A DNA stretch of 64,000 bases from an uncultured Lachnospiraceae bacterium (GCA_900316075.1 ONBT01000005.1:1-64000), one strand, 5' to 3'; numbered from the stretch's first letter, positions 32,370 through 41,392 are shown. Notes: a model not told the origin generated them from the letters alone. A program made the numbers and translations.

Positions 32370-34162
32370 ATTGAAATAGTGTTCCCCTGCTCCCGCATGA
32401 TCTGCGCTGCCAGCCGCTCGTCCTCGGTCAAGTTGGCCAGGCCGCCGTCGTCCAAGGTCCGCATGTCGATGTTGCCGAGATGACCGTCGCGGCGCCGCCC
32501 CTCTTCTTCTTCCTGGAAGGCCCCGCTGTTCCCGGCCCCGGTGTCGGTCATGGATGCCTCCTGCCCTTCCTCGAGATTGCGCTCGAACTCATGGGCGTCG
32601 GCCGTGACCGTGACCTCATTTACCTTGATGCCCTGGGCCTCGAGATTTGCTTTAAGGATTCCCATCTGGTTCTCCATGGCCGTGCGGACATTCTCATTCT
32701 CGAGGTTGATATGGGCTGTGACCTGCCCCTCTTCCGAGGAAACCCGGACGGTCATCTTTCCCATATTCTCGGGATTGAGCTGCATCTCCATCGTGGTGAT
32801 TCGCTCGGTAACGGCGGTCCGGACCCCGCTCACCATCTGCCGCATGATGTCCTGCGTATCGATATTGACCGGCGTCGTATAGGAAGCCGGGCGAGCATCC
32901 GCCTCGGAGCGCATCTCATTTACCACGGGCTGGGTGGGCTGATTGGCTGTAAAGGCCGTATTGTGCTGGGCATTGCTGTTTGTATTGGAATTGGGCTGGT
33001 TCTGTGCATTCTGTCCCGGATTGGTCTTTGCAGTCGCTTCAGTGCCTGTATTCTTCACGCTATCGAAGGTCTCGTCAGACATATCGGCAAGGTCATTGGT
33101 CTTGTCGTCCGTCGTCTGCTCTTCGGCCGGAGCTGCCGTTTCTTCCGCAGGGGCTTCCTCTGCCGTCGTGTCATCTGTAATGGTAGTAGTTACATCTTTT
33201 GCCGTATCATCGACATGGGCCTTTGTAATCTCGGTCACTTTGTCCGTGGCTGCTGCTGCCTGCTGATCGTTCACAGCCGTCTGTGTATCGGAAGTTTCAC
33301 TGGTCTGGACCGTCACTGTATTTGCAAGCGTATCTGCTGCAGTATTGGCTTCAGTATTATCCGCCTTCGCCGCATTTACATCGGTGACGAGATTCTCCGG
33401 TGTCTGCTGGTTGGAAAGGTCCAGATTCGTAAGCTCTGTCCCGTCCGCCGGTGTCATGTCGGAGATATCGATAGTTCCCTTCCCGTTCGTGAGGAAGTCA
33501 TCAATCTCTTGAAGCTGCCGGCCGGTCATGCCGGTCGTATCGAAGAGGGTCTGGGCCAGGTCGTTGATCTGGTTCTTGATGTCCCCGAAATTCTGCAGAG
33601 AAAGAAGATCCGCCGCGGAAAAGTCGTTGCCCAGGAGCTGCATGACGAGCTGGGAAAGCTTGTTTACATCCGTGAGGTCCAGGTAGGAAATGCCCAGAGT
33701 CTCCATGGCGTCCTTGATGTCCTCGTCCGTGACGCCCAGTTCCTGCTTTAAGACATCATTGACCCCGGTCTCGAAGTCATCAAGGGCCTTGCTGATTCTG
33801 TTCAGGTCGTCCTTGGAAAGGGCCGGTGCCCCGTCGTTTCCGGAGGTCTTGCTCACCGTATTGGAAATCCCCTGGGAATTGGGGGTCTGACTCTGGATGG
33901 AAGTGTTCTGACTCCTGGAGGAAATGGAGAAGACCTCGGCCCGGACAGTCCGGCTTGACGCCGTGACAGAGATATTCCCGTCGCCGCTCTGTTTGGCGGA
34001 GATTTCCTGCACCGAGGTGGAAATCTTCGCGGTCATTACCATGGTGAAGTCGGACGCTGCCTCGTCGGTATTCTTCGAGTGCAGGGGCTTATAGGATGCG
34101 CTGCTCTGGGAGAAATCCATGGAAGGCGTATTGATGAGATTTGTAAAGTCTGTTCCGGTCAT
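32360..34162 (-). CDS. fliK: Flagellar hook-length control protein FliK
   Basis: Secreted ruler that measures the hook and switches export through FlhB. The 600-aa protein has a long low-complexity Ser/Thr/Asn/Asp/Gln-rich region (about 1-430), as usual, and a conserved C-terminal core (about 440-560: EMQLNPENMGKMTVRVSSEE, then GILKANLEAQGIKVNEVTV). A candidate sigma-D promoter lies 110 bases upstream. It is followed by flgD, the expected order. Confidence 0.94.
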   Translation of the reverse strand: MTGTDFTNLINTPSMDFSQSSASYKPLHSKNTDEAASDFTMVMTAKISTSVQEISAKQSGDGNISVTASSRTVRAEVFSISSRSQNTSIQSQTPNSQGISNTVSKTSGNDGAPALSKDDLNRISKALDDFETGVNDVLKQELGVTDEDIKDAMETLGISYLDLTDVNKLSQLVMQLLGNDFSAADLLSLQNFGDIKNQINDLAQTLFDTTGMTGRQLQEIDDFLTNGKGTIDISDMTPADGTELTNLDLSNQQTPENLVTDVNAAKADNTEANTAADTLANTVTVQTSETSDTQTAVNDQQAAAATDKVTEITKAHVDDTAKDVTTTITDDTTAEEAPAEETAAPAEEQTTDDKTNDLADMSDETFDSVKNTGTEATAKTNPGQNAQNQPNSNTNSNAQHNTAFTANQPTQPVVNEMRSEADARPASYTTPVNIDTQDIMRQMVSGVRTAVTERITTMEMQLNPENMGKMTVRVSSEEGQVTAHINLENENVRTAMENQMGILKANLEAQGIKVNEVTVTADAHEFERNLEEGQEASMTDTGAGNSGAFQEEEEGRRRDGHLGNIDMRTLDDGGLANLTEDERLAAQIMREQGNTISINA

Positions 34163-34272
34163 GGCAAAAGCCTTTCAAAAACGATTCGTTTCTGCCATCC
34201 CTTGCAGATTGAGTGCCCCGCCGTCCCTTGCGGGAGATAGAGAAAAAGCCTTTTCACCTTTCTCTGGAACTT

Positions 34273-34300
34273 TTATCGGACAGTTCCATAAAAAGCTTTA
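34273..34300 (-). promoter_or_regulatory. fliK: Candidate sigma-D promoter of fliK
   Basis: Minus strand TAAA (34300-34297), 16-base spacer, TCCGATAA (34280-34273). The -10 is identical to the one before flgE. The TAAA is part of the arm of the preceding terminator. Confidence 0.5.
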
Positions 34301-34329
34301 GGCGGATTTCTCGAAAAATCCGCCCAAAG
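34296..34329 (-). terminator. Intrinsic terminator after the MotE/YlxF-like gene
   Basis: Stem of 14 bp with one G-U (arms 34329-34316 and 34309-34296), loop TTCGAG, followed by CTTTTTATGG on the minus strand. Confidence 0.7.
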
Positions 34330-34333
34330 TTCT

Positions 34334-34354
34334 TGTTTTACATTATTCTCATAA
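34334..34354 (-). repeat. Copy of the dispersed 19-bp intergenic repeat
   Basis: Plus strand TGTTTTACATTATTCTCATAA, with two extra bases. It lies 3 bases after the stop of the MotE/YlxF-like gene. Confidence 0.6.
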
Positions 34355-34357
34355 TAC

Positions 34358-35188
34358 TCAGTTCGACGGATTCATGATGGCCGTGAGCTGGGCAGCAGTC
34401 TGGGCATTCATAGCCCCGAGAATGGCCCCCCGCTGGGAGGCAGACATAGCATTCAGAATCTTCGCGACGAGGTCGAGATTGTCGGTCATGGTGTTGAATA
34501 TGGAGGCCGCCTGGCTGGCCTTCATGGAAGAATAGGTCTTGGCATAGTCGGAAATCTTCGAATCGGCCTCGTCCTGCTGGACGACCTGACGGTAGATAGC
34601 CTCGGCGTTGTCCGGCTCGATTTCCTCGTAGTACTGGCGGTAGTTTGAGGTGTCGGCCTTGTCGTTATATACGATGTCCTCGTAGAACTGCTGCTTCTCC
34701 TGCTCGAACTTGGCCTCGTTCTCCTTGTAGGTCTGCAGTTCCGCCGCCTGGGCCTGGAGGTCGGCCAGGGTCGCTGCATCCGTCGTGGACTGGTCCTGAG
34801 CCGCCTTGAGCTGGGCCTCGAGTTCCTTGATCCGGGCCACGGCCTCGTCCATGGTGGCGAACTGGTATGCGGAATCCTCCTGGGCGTACTCTTCCACCTC
34901 GGGCAGAATCTTGTTCAGGTAGGGGACGTTCTTCAGAATAGGGTACATGACCGTGGAACCGAAGCCGCCCACGTCCGTCTTGATCAGGAGGGCGAAAATG
35001 GCCAGCCAGATGATGACGACCAGAATCGTGACCAGGGCAACGACGAAACCGCCGCCCTTCTTGTCATCATCTTCGTCGCCTTCCTCATCCTTGCCCTTCT
35101 TGCCTTTTTTGTCCTTCTTGCCCTTGGTGTCGGGCTTGTCGGCTTTTTCGTCCTTCGCGGGCTTTTTTGCTGCTGTATCGTCTGCCAT
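34358..35188 (-). CDS. MotE/YlxF-like flagellar protein (MgtE N-domain type)
   Basis: A 276-aa protein: a highly charged Lys/Asp tail (residues 1-45), one membrane segment (FVVALVTILVVIIWLAIFALL), a coiled coil (about 110-180) and a C-terminal helical domain (KTYSSMKASQAASIFNTM, AKILNAMSASQRGAILGAM) of the MgtE N-terminal type. In other bacteria the MotE/YlxF position is right after fliJ, as here, and MotE helps the stator fold. A stator-chaperone role is inferred. Confidence 0.85.
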   Translation of the reverse strand: MADDTAAKKPAKDEKADKPDTKGKKDKKGKKGKDEEGDEDDDKKGGGFVVALVTILVVIIWLAIFALLIKTDVGGFGSTVMYPILKNVPYLNKILPEVEEYAQEDSAYQFATMDEAVARIKELEAQLKAAQDQSTTDAATLADLQAQAAELQTYKENEAKFEQEKQQFYEDIVYNDKADTSNYRQYYEEIEPDNAEAIYRQVVQQDEADSKISDYAKTYSSMKASQAASIFNTMTDNLDLVAKILNAMSASQRGAILGAMNAQTAAQLTAIMNPSN

Positions 35189-35191
35189 AGT

Positions 35192-35644
35192 TTATTCTTC
35201 TTCCGCTGGTATCGAATGGGTGTAGCTGGTCAATTGGTCAATCTCCTTGACCTCTTCGGCTTTTAAATCTTCTTTGAACTGCTCGAAGGCCTTCTCCCGC
35301 AGCTTCTCGTGGGTCTTCCGGTCCTTCATGACTTCATCGAGCTTCTGGCGCTCTATATCCAGGGCCTTCTCGGCCTTCCGCACATTCATCATCTGCTCTC
35401 GGATCAGGGACTTCATGGCGTCGATGGAATTCTTGCACCGGTGAATCCGTGCCAGGTCCAGGGTTCCGTGCATGCAGTCACTCAGCTGCTTTTCATAGCC
35501 GGCCCGCCGGACATAGAGTTCCGTCAGCTTGTCCTGCTCTGCTTTCAGGGCGTTGGCCGCCATCGTGTAGACAATCTTCTCCTGGTCCTCCATCTTCTGC
35601 TTGAGTTCCAGGATGTTCTGCATCCGGTAGACAAATTTTGCCAT
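35192..35644 (-). CDS. fliJ: Flagellar export chaperone FliJ
   Basis: Coiled-coil stalk protein of the export ATPase FliI. The 150-aa protein is nearly all helical and charged (FVYRMQNILELKQKMEDQEK at the start), with the length and position (after fliI) of FliJ. Sequence conservation is low, so context carries part of the call. It follows fliI by an unusual 213-base gap that holds a tandem repeat. Confidence 0.9.
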   Translation of the reverse strand: MAKFVYRMQNILELKQKMEDQEKIVYTMAANALKAEQDKLTELYVRRAGYEKQLSDCMHGTLDLARIHRCKNSIDAMKSLIREQMMNVRKAEKALDIERQKLDEVMKDRKTHEKLREKAFEQFKEDLKAEEVKEIDQLTSYTHSIPAEEE

Positions 35645-35663
35645 GCTGTTTCGTCACCGACCT

Positions 35664-35857
35664 TTGGGCACTATACATACTTTCAGGACAAAAGTCCACC
35701 AATCCGCCAGGGTGCGTTGGGCTGATGTTCCATTCCAAAACAAAAGTCCACCAAAAACACCTGATTCTTTGGGCCTATTTTCCTTTTCAATACAAATGTC
35801 CGCCAAACAAACTCTGAATTTGGGCATATTTGCTATTTCAGAACAAATGTCCTCCAC
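35664..35857. repeat. Degenerate tandem repeat of 51-53 bp in the fliI-fliJ gap
   Basis: Four units start with TTGGGC at 35664, 35717, 35769 and 35820 and share ACAAAAGTCCACCAA or ACAAATGTCCGCCAA in the second half. Periods are 53, 52 and 51, so the units drift out of frame and are not a coding repeat. No other feature is seen in the gap, apart from a weak promoter-like TGGACT-N17-TATAGT on the minus strand before fliJ. Confidence 0.75.
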
Positions 35858-37213
35858 TTACGATGCCGCCTGCTCCTTCTGGACATCTTCATCCGGGAAC
35901 ATGTCCTCCAGCTGGGCGACCTCGTCCTCGAAGGAGAACTTGTCGTGGGTGGCCTGGAGGAGGAAGTCATTGACCTGATCGATCTTCGAGATGGCGAAGT
36001 CAATATTCTTATTTGAGCCCTTCTTGTAGGCCCCGATATTGATTAGGTCCTCGGCTTCGTTGTAGGTCGCCATGACATTCTTGAGCTTCCCGGCGGCCTT
36101 CTTGTGCTTACTGTCCGCCACGGCCGACATGACTCGGGAGATGGAGGCCAGAACGTCCACGGCCGGATAGTGGTTCTTCTGGGCCAGGGCCCGGTTCAGG
36201 ACGATGTGGCCGTCGAGAATCGACCGGGCCGTATCGGTAATAGGCTCGTTGAAGTCGTCCCCGTCTACGAGGACCGTATAGAGGCCGGTGATGGAGCCTT
36301 CCGCCGCATTGCCCGCCCGCTCCAGAAGACGGGGCAGCTCCGCATAGATGGAAGGCGGATACCCACGCGTCACAGGCGGTTCCCCGGAAGCCAGGCCGAT
36401 TTCCCGCTGGGCCATGCAGAATCGGGTCAGGGAGTCCATCATGAGAAGGACGTCCTTGCCCTGGTCCCGGAAGTACTCGGCGATGGCCGTGGCGGTCAGG
36501 GCCGCCTTCTTCCGGATCAGGGCGGGCTTGTCAGAAGTCGCAATCACGACCACCGACCGCTTCATGCCTTCGGGCCCGATATCGTGCTCGACAAACTCCC
36601 GCACCTCACGGCCCCGCTCGCCTATGAGGGCCATCACCGTGATGTCCGCCCTCGTGTTTCTCGTAAACATGCCCATCAGGGTGGATTTGCCGACGCCGGA
36701 ACCCGCGAAGATGCCGATACGCTGGCCCTTTCCGACCGTGATCAGGCCGTCGACGGCCTTGACCCCGAGGGGCAGGGGCTCTGAAATGATGACCCGGCTC
36801 ATCGGATCCGGCGGGTCCGCCTCGGCCGGATAATATTCATCGAATTCAATCTTTTCGTCCGTATCCGTGGGATTGCCAAGTCCGTCCACCGTGTGGCCGA
36901 GAAGCTTCTCCCCGACGGGAATCATCAGGGGTTTGCCCGTGTTTTCCACGATACAGCCGATCTTGATTCCCTCGACTGCGTCATAGGGCATCAGAATCAG
37001 GCGCTTGTCCTTAAATCCCACGACCTCCGCCATGACGGTGGTATTTTCATCCACATGAATCTTGCACAGGTCCTTGAGCTTGGCATCCGGGCCCAGGGAC
37101 TCGATTGTCAGTCCCACGACCTTCATGACCTTGCCCAGGTGGTTGAAGTGGGTGTCCTGCAGGACACTGTAGTATTTTGTCGTATCCGTAAGAAACCACC
37201 TCCAATGCTGCAT
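35858..37213 (-). CDS. fliI: Flagellar export ATPase FliI
   Basis: Hexameric ATPase that feeds substrates to the export gate. About 451 aa, with P-loop GIFAGSGVGKSTLMGMF (near residue 165), the ALIGERGREVREF motif, LLMMDSLTRFCMAQRE (Walker B) and TRGYPPSIYAELPRLLERAG. The start is uncertain: ATG 37213 and TTG 37225 lack a ribosome site. A strong GGAGG lies inside this reading frame, 9 bases before an ACG codon that would place the start near TDTTKYYSVL, close to the usual family start. Confidence 0.96.
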   Translation of the reverse strand: MQHWRWFLTDTTKYYSVLQDTHFNHLGKVMKVVGLTIESLGPDAKLKDLCKIHVDENTTVMAEVVGFKDKRLILMPYDAVEGIKIGCIVENTGKPLMIPVGEKLLGHTVDGLGNPTDTDEKIEFDEYYPAEADPPDPMSRVIISEPLPLGVKAVDGLITVGKGQRIGIFAGSGVGKSTLMGMFTRNTRADITVMALIGERGREVREFVEHDIGPEGMKRSVVVIATSDKPALIRKKAALTATAIAEYFRDQGKDVLLMMDSLTRFCMAQREIGLASGEPPVTRGYPPSIYAELPRLLERAGNAAEGSITGLYTVLVDGDDFNEPITDTARSILDGHIVLNRALAQKNHYPAVDVLASISRVMSAVADSKHKKAAGKLKNVMATYNEAEDLINIGAYKKGSNKNIDFAISKIDQVNDFLLQATHDKFSFEDEVAQLEDMFPDEDVQKEQAAS

Positions 37214-37269
37214 GCCGTGCGCCAATACCTGTATTTGATCTGCAAAAATAGAGGGCGTCGGGGGATTAT

Positions 37270-37287
37270 TGTTTCACATTATTCTAA
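37270..37287 (-). repeat. Copy of the dispersed 19-bp intergenic repeat
   Basis: Plus strand TGTTTCACATTATTCTAA; it overlaps the fliH stop codon. Pairs with the copy at 39290 across fliG-fliH. Confidence 0.55.
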
Positions 37288-38252
37288 TGGATGGAGAGTT
37301 CCCGCAGTTCCTTCGAGAGCGAAGCAAGTTCAGTGTCAATCGAGCAGTCGTAAATTCCCCCATCGGTTTCGATGAGGCAGGAGCCCTCGGAAAGGGTGGG
37401 GTCCATGATAACGTCGATTTCGGACTCCGCTCCTACTTTCTCCTTCAGGCTGTCCAGTTCGCCGGAAACCTCTTCGTACTGGGCCTGGGAGACATGAATC
37501 AGGAAAGACCGGGAGTTTTCGATATTGAGGACGGCGTTTTCAATCACATGAAGGAGGACGTCCTTCCGATCACTTAGCTCAATGTTAAAAAACTTCTCCA
37601 TCACGTCCGTAATCGTGGCCACCAGGTCCTTCTCCATGGAAGAAGCCTTCTCCTGATAGTCTGCCTCCAGGTCCCGGGCGTGCTGGGAGAGCTCATTCTT
37701 CTGCTCTTCGAATTCGGCCGCCGCCTGCTCCTGCCCTTCCTGGTAGCCTGCCTGACGGCCTTCCTCCTGGGCCTGAGACAGGATTCTGTCGGCCTGGGCA
37801 TTGGCGTCGTCTACGAGGGAATCCGCCTGGGCCTGGGCATCCTGTACCAGACGCTCGGCCTCGGCACGGGCCTCGGCCAGAACTTCTTCAGGGTCCGGGG
37901 CCGCTTCCACAAGTTCTGCCTCCCCTTCTCCCTCTTCTCCCTCCATCGGAGCTTCCTCGTCCAGAACCGGGGTCCCGTCTTCAGACAGAGAAAAAAGAGG
38001 ATTCCCTTGGGAGTCCTCCGGAATGATGATATTGCCGTCGTCGTCGCGGGGAAAGACGACATTTCCGTCGTCGTCCACGGTCAGAGAGTCCCGGTACTTG
38101 TCCAAAAGGCGCTGCCTCTCCTCTTTTTGTCGGCGGGCAGCCTTCTCGGCATACTGCTCGATGGCCGCCTGCAGGCGGTCGTTGGAGTCGATGACGGCGG
38201 AGTCGTCCGCGTCCTCCTGTACGTTGAAATACTTGATAATTCGCTCAGACAA
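37284..38252 (-). CDS. fliH: Flagellar export ATPase regulator FliH
   Basis: Binds FliI and links it to the C-ring. About 322 aa: an N-terminal helical part (IIKYFNVQEDADDSAVIDSN), an acidic linker (about 70-140), a glycine/alanine-containing coiled coil (about 150-215) and the C-terminal V-ATPase-E-like domain that contacts FliI. Start set at TTG 38252, which overlaps the fliG stop and has GGAGG 11 bases upstream; it gives the usual MSERIIK-like start. An upstream ATG at 38297 lacks correct spacing. Confidence 0.92.
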   Translation of the reverse strand: MSERIIKYFNVQEDADDSAVIDSNDRLQAAIEQYAEKAARRQKEERQRLLDKYRDSLTVDDDGNVVFPRDDDGNIIIPEDSQGNPLFSLSEDGTPVLDEEAPMEGEEGEGEAELVEAAPDPEEVLAEARAEAERLVQDAQAQADSLVDDANAQADRILSQAQEEGRQAGYQEGQEQAAAEFEEQKNELSQHARDLEADYQEKASSMEKDLVATITDVMEKFFNIELSDRKDVLLHVIENAVLNIENSRSFLIHVSQAQYEEVSGELDSLKEKVGAESEIDVIMDPTLSEGSCLIETDGGIYDCSIDTELASLSKELRELSIH

Positions 38253-39264
38253 CCAGGTCGTCACCTCCGCCTCTGGAAATAACGATCTCGCCGGCATCCT
38301 CGAGCTTCCTGATGACGCCGACTATCTTCTGCTGGGCTTCCTCGACGTCCTTCATACGGACGGGGCCCATATATTCCATATCTTCCTTGATCATCGAAGC
38401 AAGACGCTGGGACAGGTTCTTGAAGATACAGTTCTGTACATCTTCGTTCGCGGACTTCAAGGCCACCGCGATGTCCTTGTTTTCGACCTCGCGGAGAACC
38501 CGCTGGATGGCCCGGTCGTCGAGAAGCATGATGTCCTCGAATACGAACATCTTCTTTCGGATTTCCTCGGCCAGCTCCGGTTCCTCGATTTCGAGGGACT
38601 CCATGATTCGCTTCTCTGTGCCCCGGTCGACGGTGTTCAGGATATTGACGATGGCGTCTACGCCGCCGGCAATCGTGTAGTCCTGGGATACGACGGAGGA
38701 AAGCTTCCGCTCGAGGACCCGCTCGACTTCCTTGATGACTTCGGGTGAAGTACGGTCCATCATGGCGATACGCTTGGCCACATCGGCCTGCTTCTCCGGT
38801 GACAGGGCTCCGAGAATCTGGGAGGCCTGGGCCGCCGACAGATAGGAAAGGACCATGGCGATGGTCTGGGGATGCTCGTCCTGAATGAAGTTGAGTACCT
38901 GAGAAGGCTCGGTCTTCCGGATGAACTCGAAAGGACGTACCTGAAGCGAAGCCGTAAGTCTGGTGATGACGTCCTGGGCCTTTTCGGCGCCCAGGGACTT
39001 CTCCAGCAGGTCCTTGGCGTAGCCGATACCGCCTTCGGCAATGTACTGCTGGGCCAGGCAGACCTGATAGAACTCGTTGATGACCTCTTCCTTGACGTCG
39101 GGAGCCACGGACCGCGTATTCGCAATCTCCAGAGTCAGCTCCTCAATCTCGTCTTCCTTGAGGTGTTTGAATATTTCCGATGACTTCTCGGGTCCCAGGG
39201 CGATGAGTAGAATCGCCGCCTTCTGGACTCCGGTCATTTCGGATGTTTTCGAAGCTTCTGCCAT
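38245..39264 (-). CDS. fliG: Flagellar motor switch protein FliG
   Basis: Rotor protein that interacts with MotA to make torque. The 339-aa protein has the three FliG domains: N-terminal (ILLIALGPEKSSEIFKHLKE), middle with the EHPQTIAMVLSYL motif (about residue 128), and C-terminal with the charged torque helix (DDRAIQRVLREVENKDIAVA). Length and motifs are standard. It follows fliF across a perfect 13-bp inverted repeat. Confidence 0.98.
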   Translation of the reverse strand: MAEASKTSEMTGVQKAAILLIALGPEKSSEIFKHLKEDEIEELTLEIANTRSVAPDVKEEVINEFYQVCLAQQYIAEGGIGYAKDLLEKSLGAEKAQDVITRLTASLQVRPFEFIRKTEPSQVLNFIQDEHPQTIAMVLSYLSAAQASQILGALSPEKQADVAKRIAMMDRTSPEVIKEVERVLERKLSSVVSQDYTIAGGVDAIVNILNTVDRGTEKRIMESLEIEEPELAEEIRKKMFVFEDIMLLDDRAIQRVLREVENKDIAVALKSANEDVQNCIFKNLSQRLASMIKEDMEYMGPVRMKDVEEAQQKIVGVIRKLEDAGEIVISRGGGDDLVV

Positions 39265-39289
39265 ATCCCGGCCTCAAATCCGTTTCCAT

Positions 39290-39331
39290 ACTAATGTAAA
39301 GCCCGTACAATCCTTCGCGCTTTACATTAGT
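39290..39331. repeat. Two opposite copies of the dispersed repeat forming a hairpin
   Basis: Arms ACTAATGTAAAGC (39290-39302) and GCTTTACATTAGT (39319-39331) pair perfectly over 13 bp in the fliF-fliG gap. The right copy pairs by sequence with 41001 across fliF, the left one with 37270 across fliG-fliH. Confidence 0.7.
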
Positions 39332-39353
39332 CATGCAAAGCAAAAGGAATCAA

Positions 39354-40970
39354 TCAGCCGCCCCAGTCCTCGTTCAGCCAGTTGCGAAGGAGGGAAGCCA
39401 CGGCCTCGGGGTTCTCGTCCACGAACTTTTCGATGAGCTTCCGGGCCTCGGACTTTTCTGTATAACCGATATCCTCGAGTTCCTCCTGGGGCTGCTCCTC
39501 CAGCAGGGTCTCGACGGAAACCTCTTCTTCTTCCTCCTCTTCCTGCTTGGTCCGGAAGGTCCGGAAGACGACGAAGAACAGGAGCAGGAGAATCAGCAGG
39601 GCCATGACGATTTCGAGGATATCCTCGAGCCCGATCTTCGACTCGGAAGCCTCGAAGAAGGGCACGTCATAGACCAGCATGGTGATATTGGCGGCCGGAA
39701 TGCCGGTGGCGCTGGCTACAGTGTTGATGACGTCCTGGTCGACCTGGCCTTTCTGAATGGCGGAGTTCTGCGCCACGTACTGGTCCCAGGTCGTGCCGTC
39801 GAGAGTGCCGTCCGCCTTCAGGACGTCCTCCCGGTAGATGACGTAATTATAGGCCACGATACCGATGGAGGAATTGGTCTTGTCCACCTTGCCGGCCTCC
39901 CCGGTCGTCTTCGTGATGGTCTCGTCGGGAAGCCGCTTGTACTGGGTCTTGGAAGAGGACGAGGAAGAATTCGTCCCGTCCTGAATGACATAGCTTGTGT
40001 CGTCGTTGGCGTCGGTACCGGGCGTTCCGCCGACCCCGTTCACGGTTTCGGTCGTCTCCTCGAGACTGGAATCGATGTAGCCTTCGTCCCGGCCCTCATC
40101 TACGGAATAGTCGTAGGACAAAACTTCCGTCGAGTCGTAGTTTGCGTCAAGAGAAACGCCGACTTTCAGATTGTCGTACACCGAAGCGTTGTTTGCCCCG
40201 GCATTGGCCAGGATATTCCGCACTTTCTCGGCCTCGGCCGCTTCGGCCTGCTGGGTCACGGACCGGTTCTGGGCCGCAATCGCATAGCTTGACGCCGCCT
40301 CGCCTCCAGAGAAGAGGGAATTGCCGTTTGAATCGATAATGGTGATATTCTGGGTGTCGTCGTTCCCGAGGTTGATGGCCATATAGTGGGCCAGGTTTGC
40401 GGCCTGGGCCTGGGACATTTCGGAATTCAGAGTCAGGATGGCTTCCCCGTAGGAAGGCAGCTGGTTCGCAATCAGTGTCCCGTCGTCGTCGGGGATATTG
40501 AGGTTGACCCGGGCGTCGTCGACATTCTCGAGGGACTTGAGGTCCTGGGCCATGCGGTCTTCGAGGTAGACGAGGTATTTCTTCTTCTTGTCGGCCTCCG
40601 TCGTCGAAAAGGAGCCATCCACCACGTCATTGATGGTAAAGCCCGTCGTGGCAATATCCGCCCCGCCCAGAAGGACCCGGGCCTGGGACTGCTGGTCGGA
40701 ATTGATGTAGAAGGACAGACCGTCGTCGGAAATCTTGTAGTCGAGGGTCGTGTCGGATCCGTCAAGAGCCGACTTGATGGAGTTGGCCTGCTTGGTGTCA
40801 TCGGCCGTCACCAGCTGAACGTAGTGGACCTTGTTCATGGTCATGCCCAGGATGATCAGGGCGACGATGACGACACCCACGGCGCTGATAATGCCGATTT
40901 TCTGCCGGGTGGAGAACTTGTTCCACCAGTCCCGTATCCGGTTCAAGATGTTTTGTATGGCTTCCGGCAT
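39354..40970 (-). CDS. fliF: Flagellar MS-ring protein FliF
   Basis: Forms the MS ring in the membrane. The 538-aa protein has an N-terminal membrane segment (IGIISAVGVVIVALIILGM), periplasmic-side ring-building domains (NLNIPDDDG, YGEAILTLNSEMSQAQAANL), a variable loop (about 290-370), a second membrane segment (ILEIVMALLILLLLFFVVF) and a C-terminal FliG-binding tail ending LRNWLNEDWGG. All expected parts are present. Confidence 0.97.
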   Translation of the reverse strand: MPEAIQNILNRIRDWWNKFSTRQKIGIISAVGVVIVALIILGMTMNKVHYVQLVTADDTKQANSIKSALDGSDTTLDYKISDDGLSFYINSDQQSQARVLLGGADIATTGFTINDVVDGSFSTTEADKKKKYLVYLEDRMAQDLKSLENVDDARVNLNIPDDDGTLIANQLPSYGEAILTLNSEMSQAQAANLAHYMAINLGNDDTQNITIIDSNGNSLFSGGEAASSYAIAAQNRSVTQQAEAAEAEKVRNILANAGANNASVYDNLKVGVSLDANYDSTEVLSYDYSVDEGRDEGYIDSSLEETTETVNGVGGTPGTDANDDTSYVIQDGTNSSSSSSKTQYKRLPDETITKTTGEAGKVDKTNSSIGIVAYNYVIYREDVLKADGTLDGTTWDQYVAQNSAIQKGQVDQDVINTVASATGIPAANITMLVYDVPFFEASESKIGLEDILEIVMALLILLLLFFVVFRTFRTKQEEEEEEEVSVETLLEEQPQEELEDIGYTEKSEARKLIEKFVDENPEAVASLLRNWLNEDWGG

Positions 40971-41000
40971 CGCTTGGCCTTCCTCCCTGAAATTCTGGTC

Positions 41001-41017
41001 TTATGACTAATGTAAAC
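41001..41017 (+). repeat. Copy of the dispersed intergenic repeat (GACT variant)
   Basis: TTATGACTAATGTAAAC, complementary to 39319-39335 including the variant bases; the two flank fliF. Confidence 0.65.
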
Positions 41018-41059
41018 CCCCGGGACTTCCCTTCCCGGTCCTTTGCAGCTCAGTAGAAA

Positions 41060-41392
41060 TTAAATCTGCATGTTCATAATCGTATTGTATCCCTGAAGAA
41101 ATCTATCTCTCACAGATACTGTGAATTGTAATGCTATTGCCGCCTTCAGCTCCGCAATCATGAGGTCGTGGGTGTTTTCCGACTGGCCGAGGGCGAATTT
41201 GATTTCCTCGTCCTGGGCCGTGTTCTGGGCCGCATTCGTCTCGTTCACCATCTGGATGGCCGAGTCGAGAATGGAGCCGAAGCCGTTGTCCGTGGTCTGC
41301 ACCTTCTGAAAGGCCGTGTCGTCCACGACGGGAGTGATCTTGTAGGCAGAATTGTATGTGGAAAGATTCGTCAGGTTCGCCAGTGTATCCAT
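41060..41392 (-). CDS. fliE: Flagellar hook-basal body protein FliE
   Basis: Joins the MS ring to the rod. The 110-aa protein has the family C-terminus: EDEEIKFALGQSENTHDLMI followed by AELKAAIALQFTVSVRDRFL. N-terminal half is variable, as usual. It lies between flgC and fliF. Confidence 0.95.
   Translation of the reverse strand: MDTLANLTNLSTYNSAYKITPVVDDTAFQKVQTTDNGFGSILDSAIQMVNETNAAQNTAQDEEIKFALGQSENTHDLMIAELKAAIALQFTVSVRDRFLQGYNTIMNMQI

Noticed and set aside
35654..35857. A 67-codon minus-strand reading frame across the fliI-fliJ gap with weakly repeating sequence
   Set aside because: The underlying repeat has periods 53, 52 and 51, so it does not preserve a frame; the GTG start lacks a well-placed ribosome site. 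A non-coding repeat explains it better.
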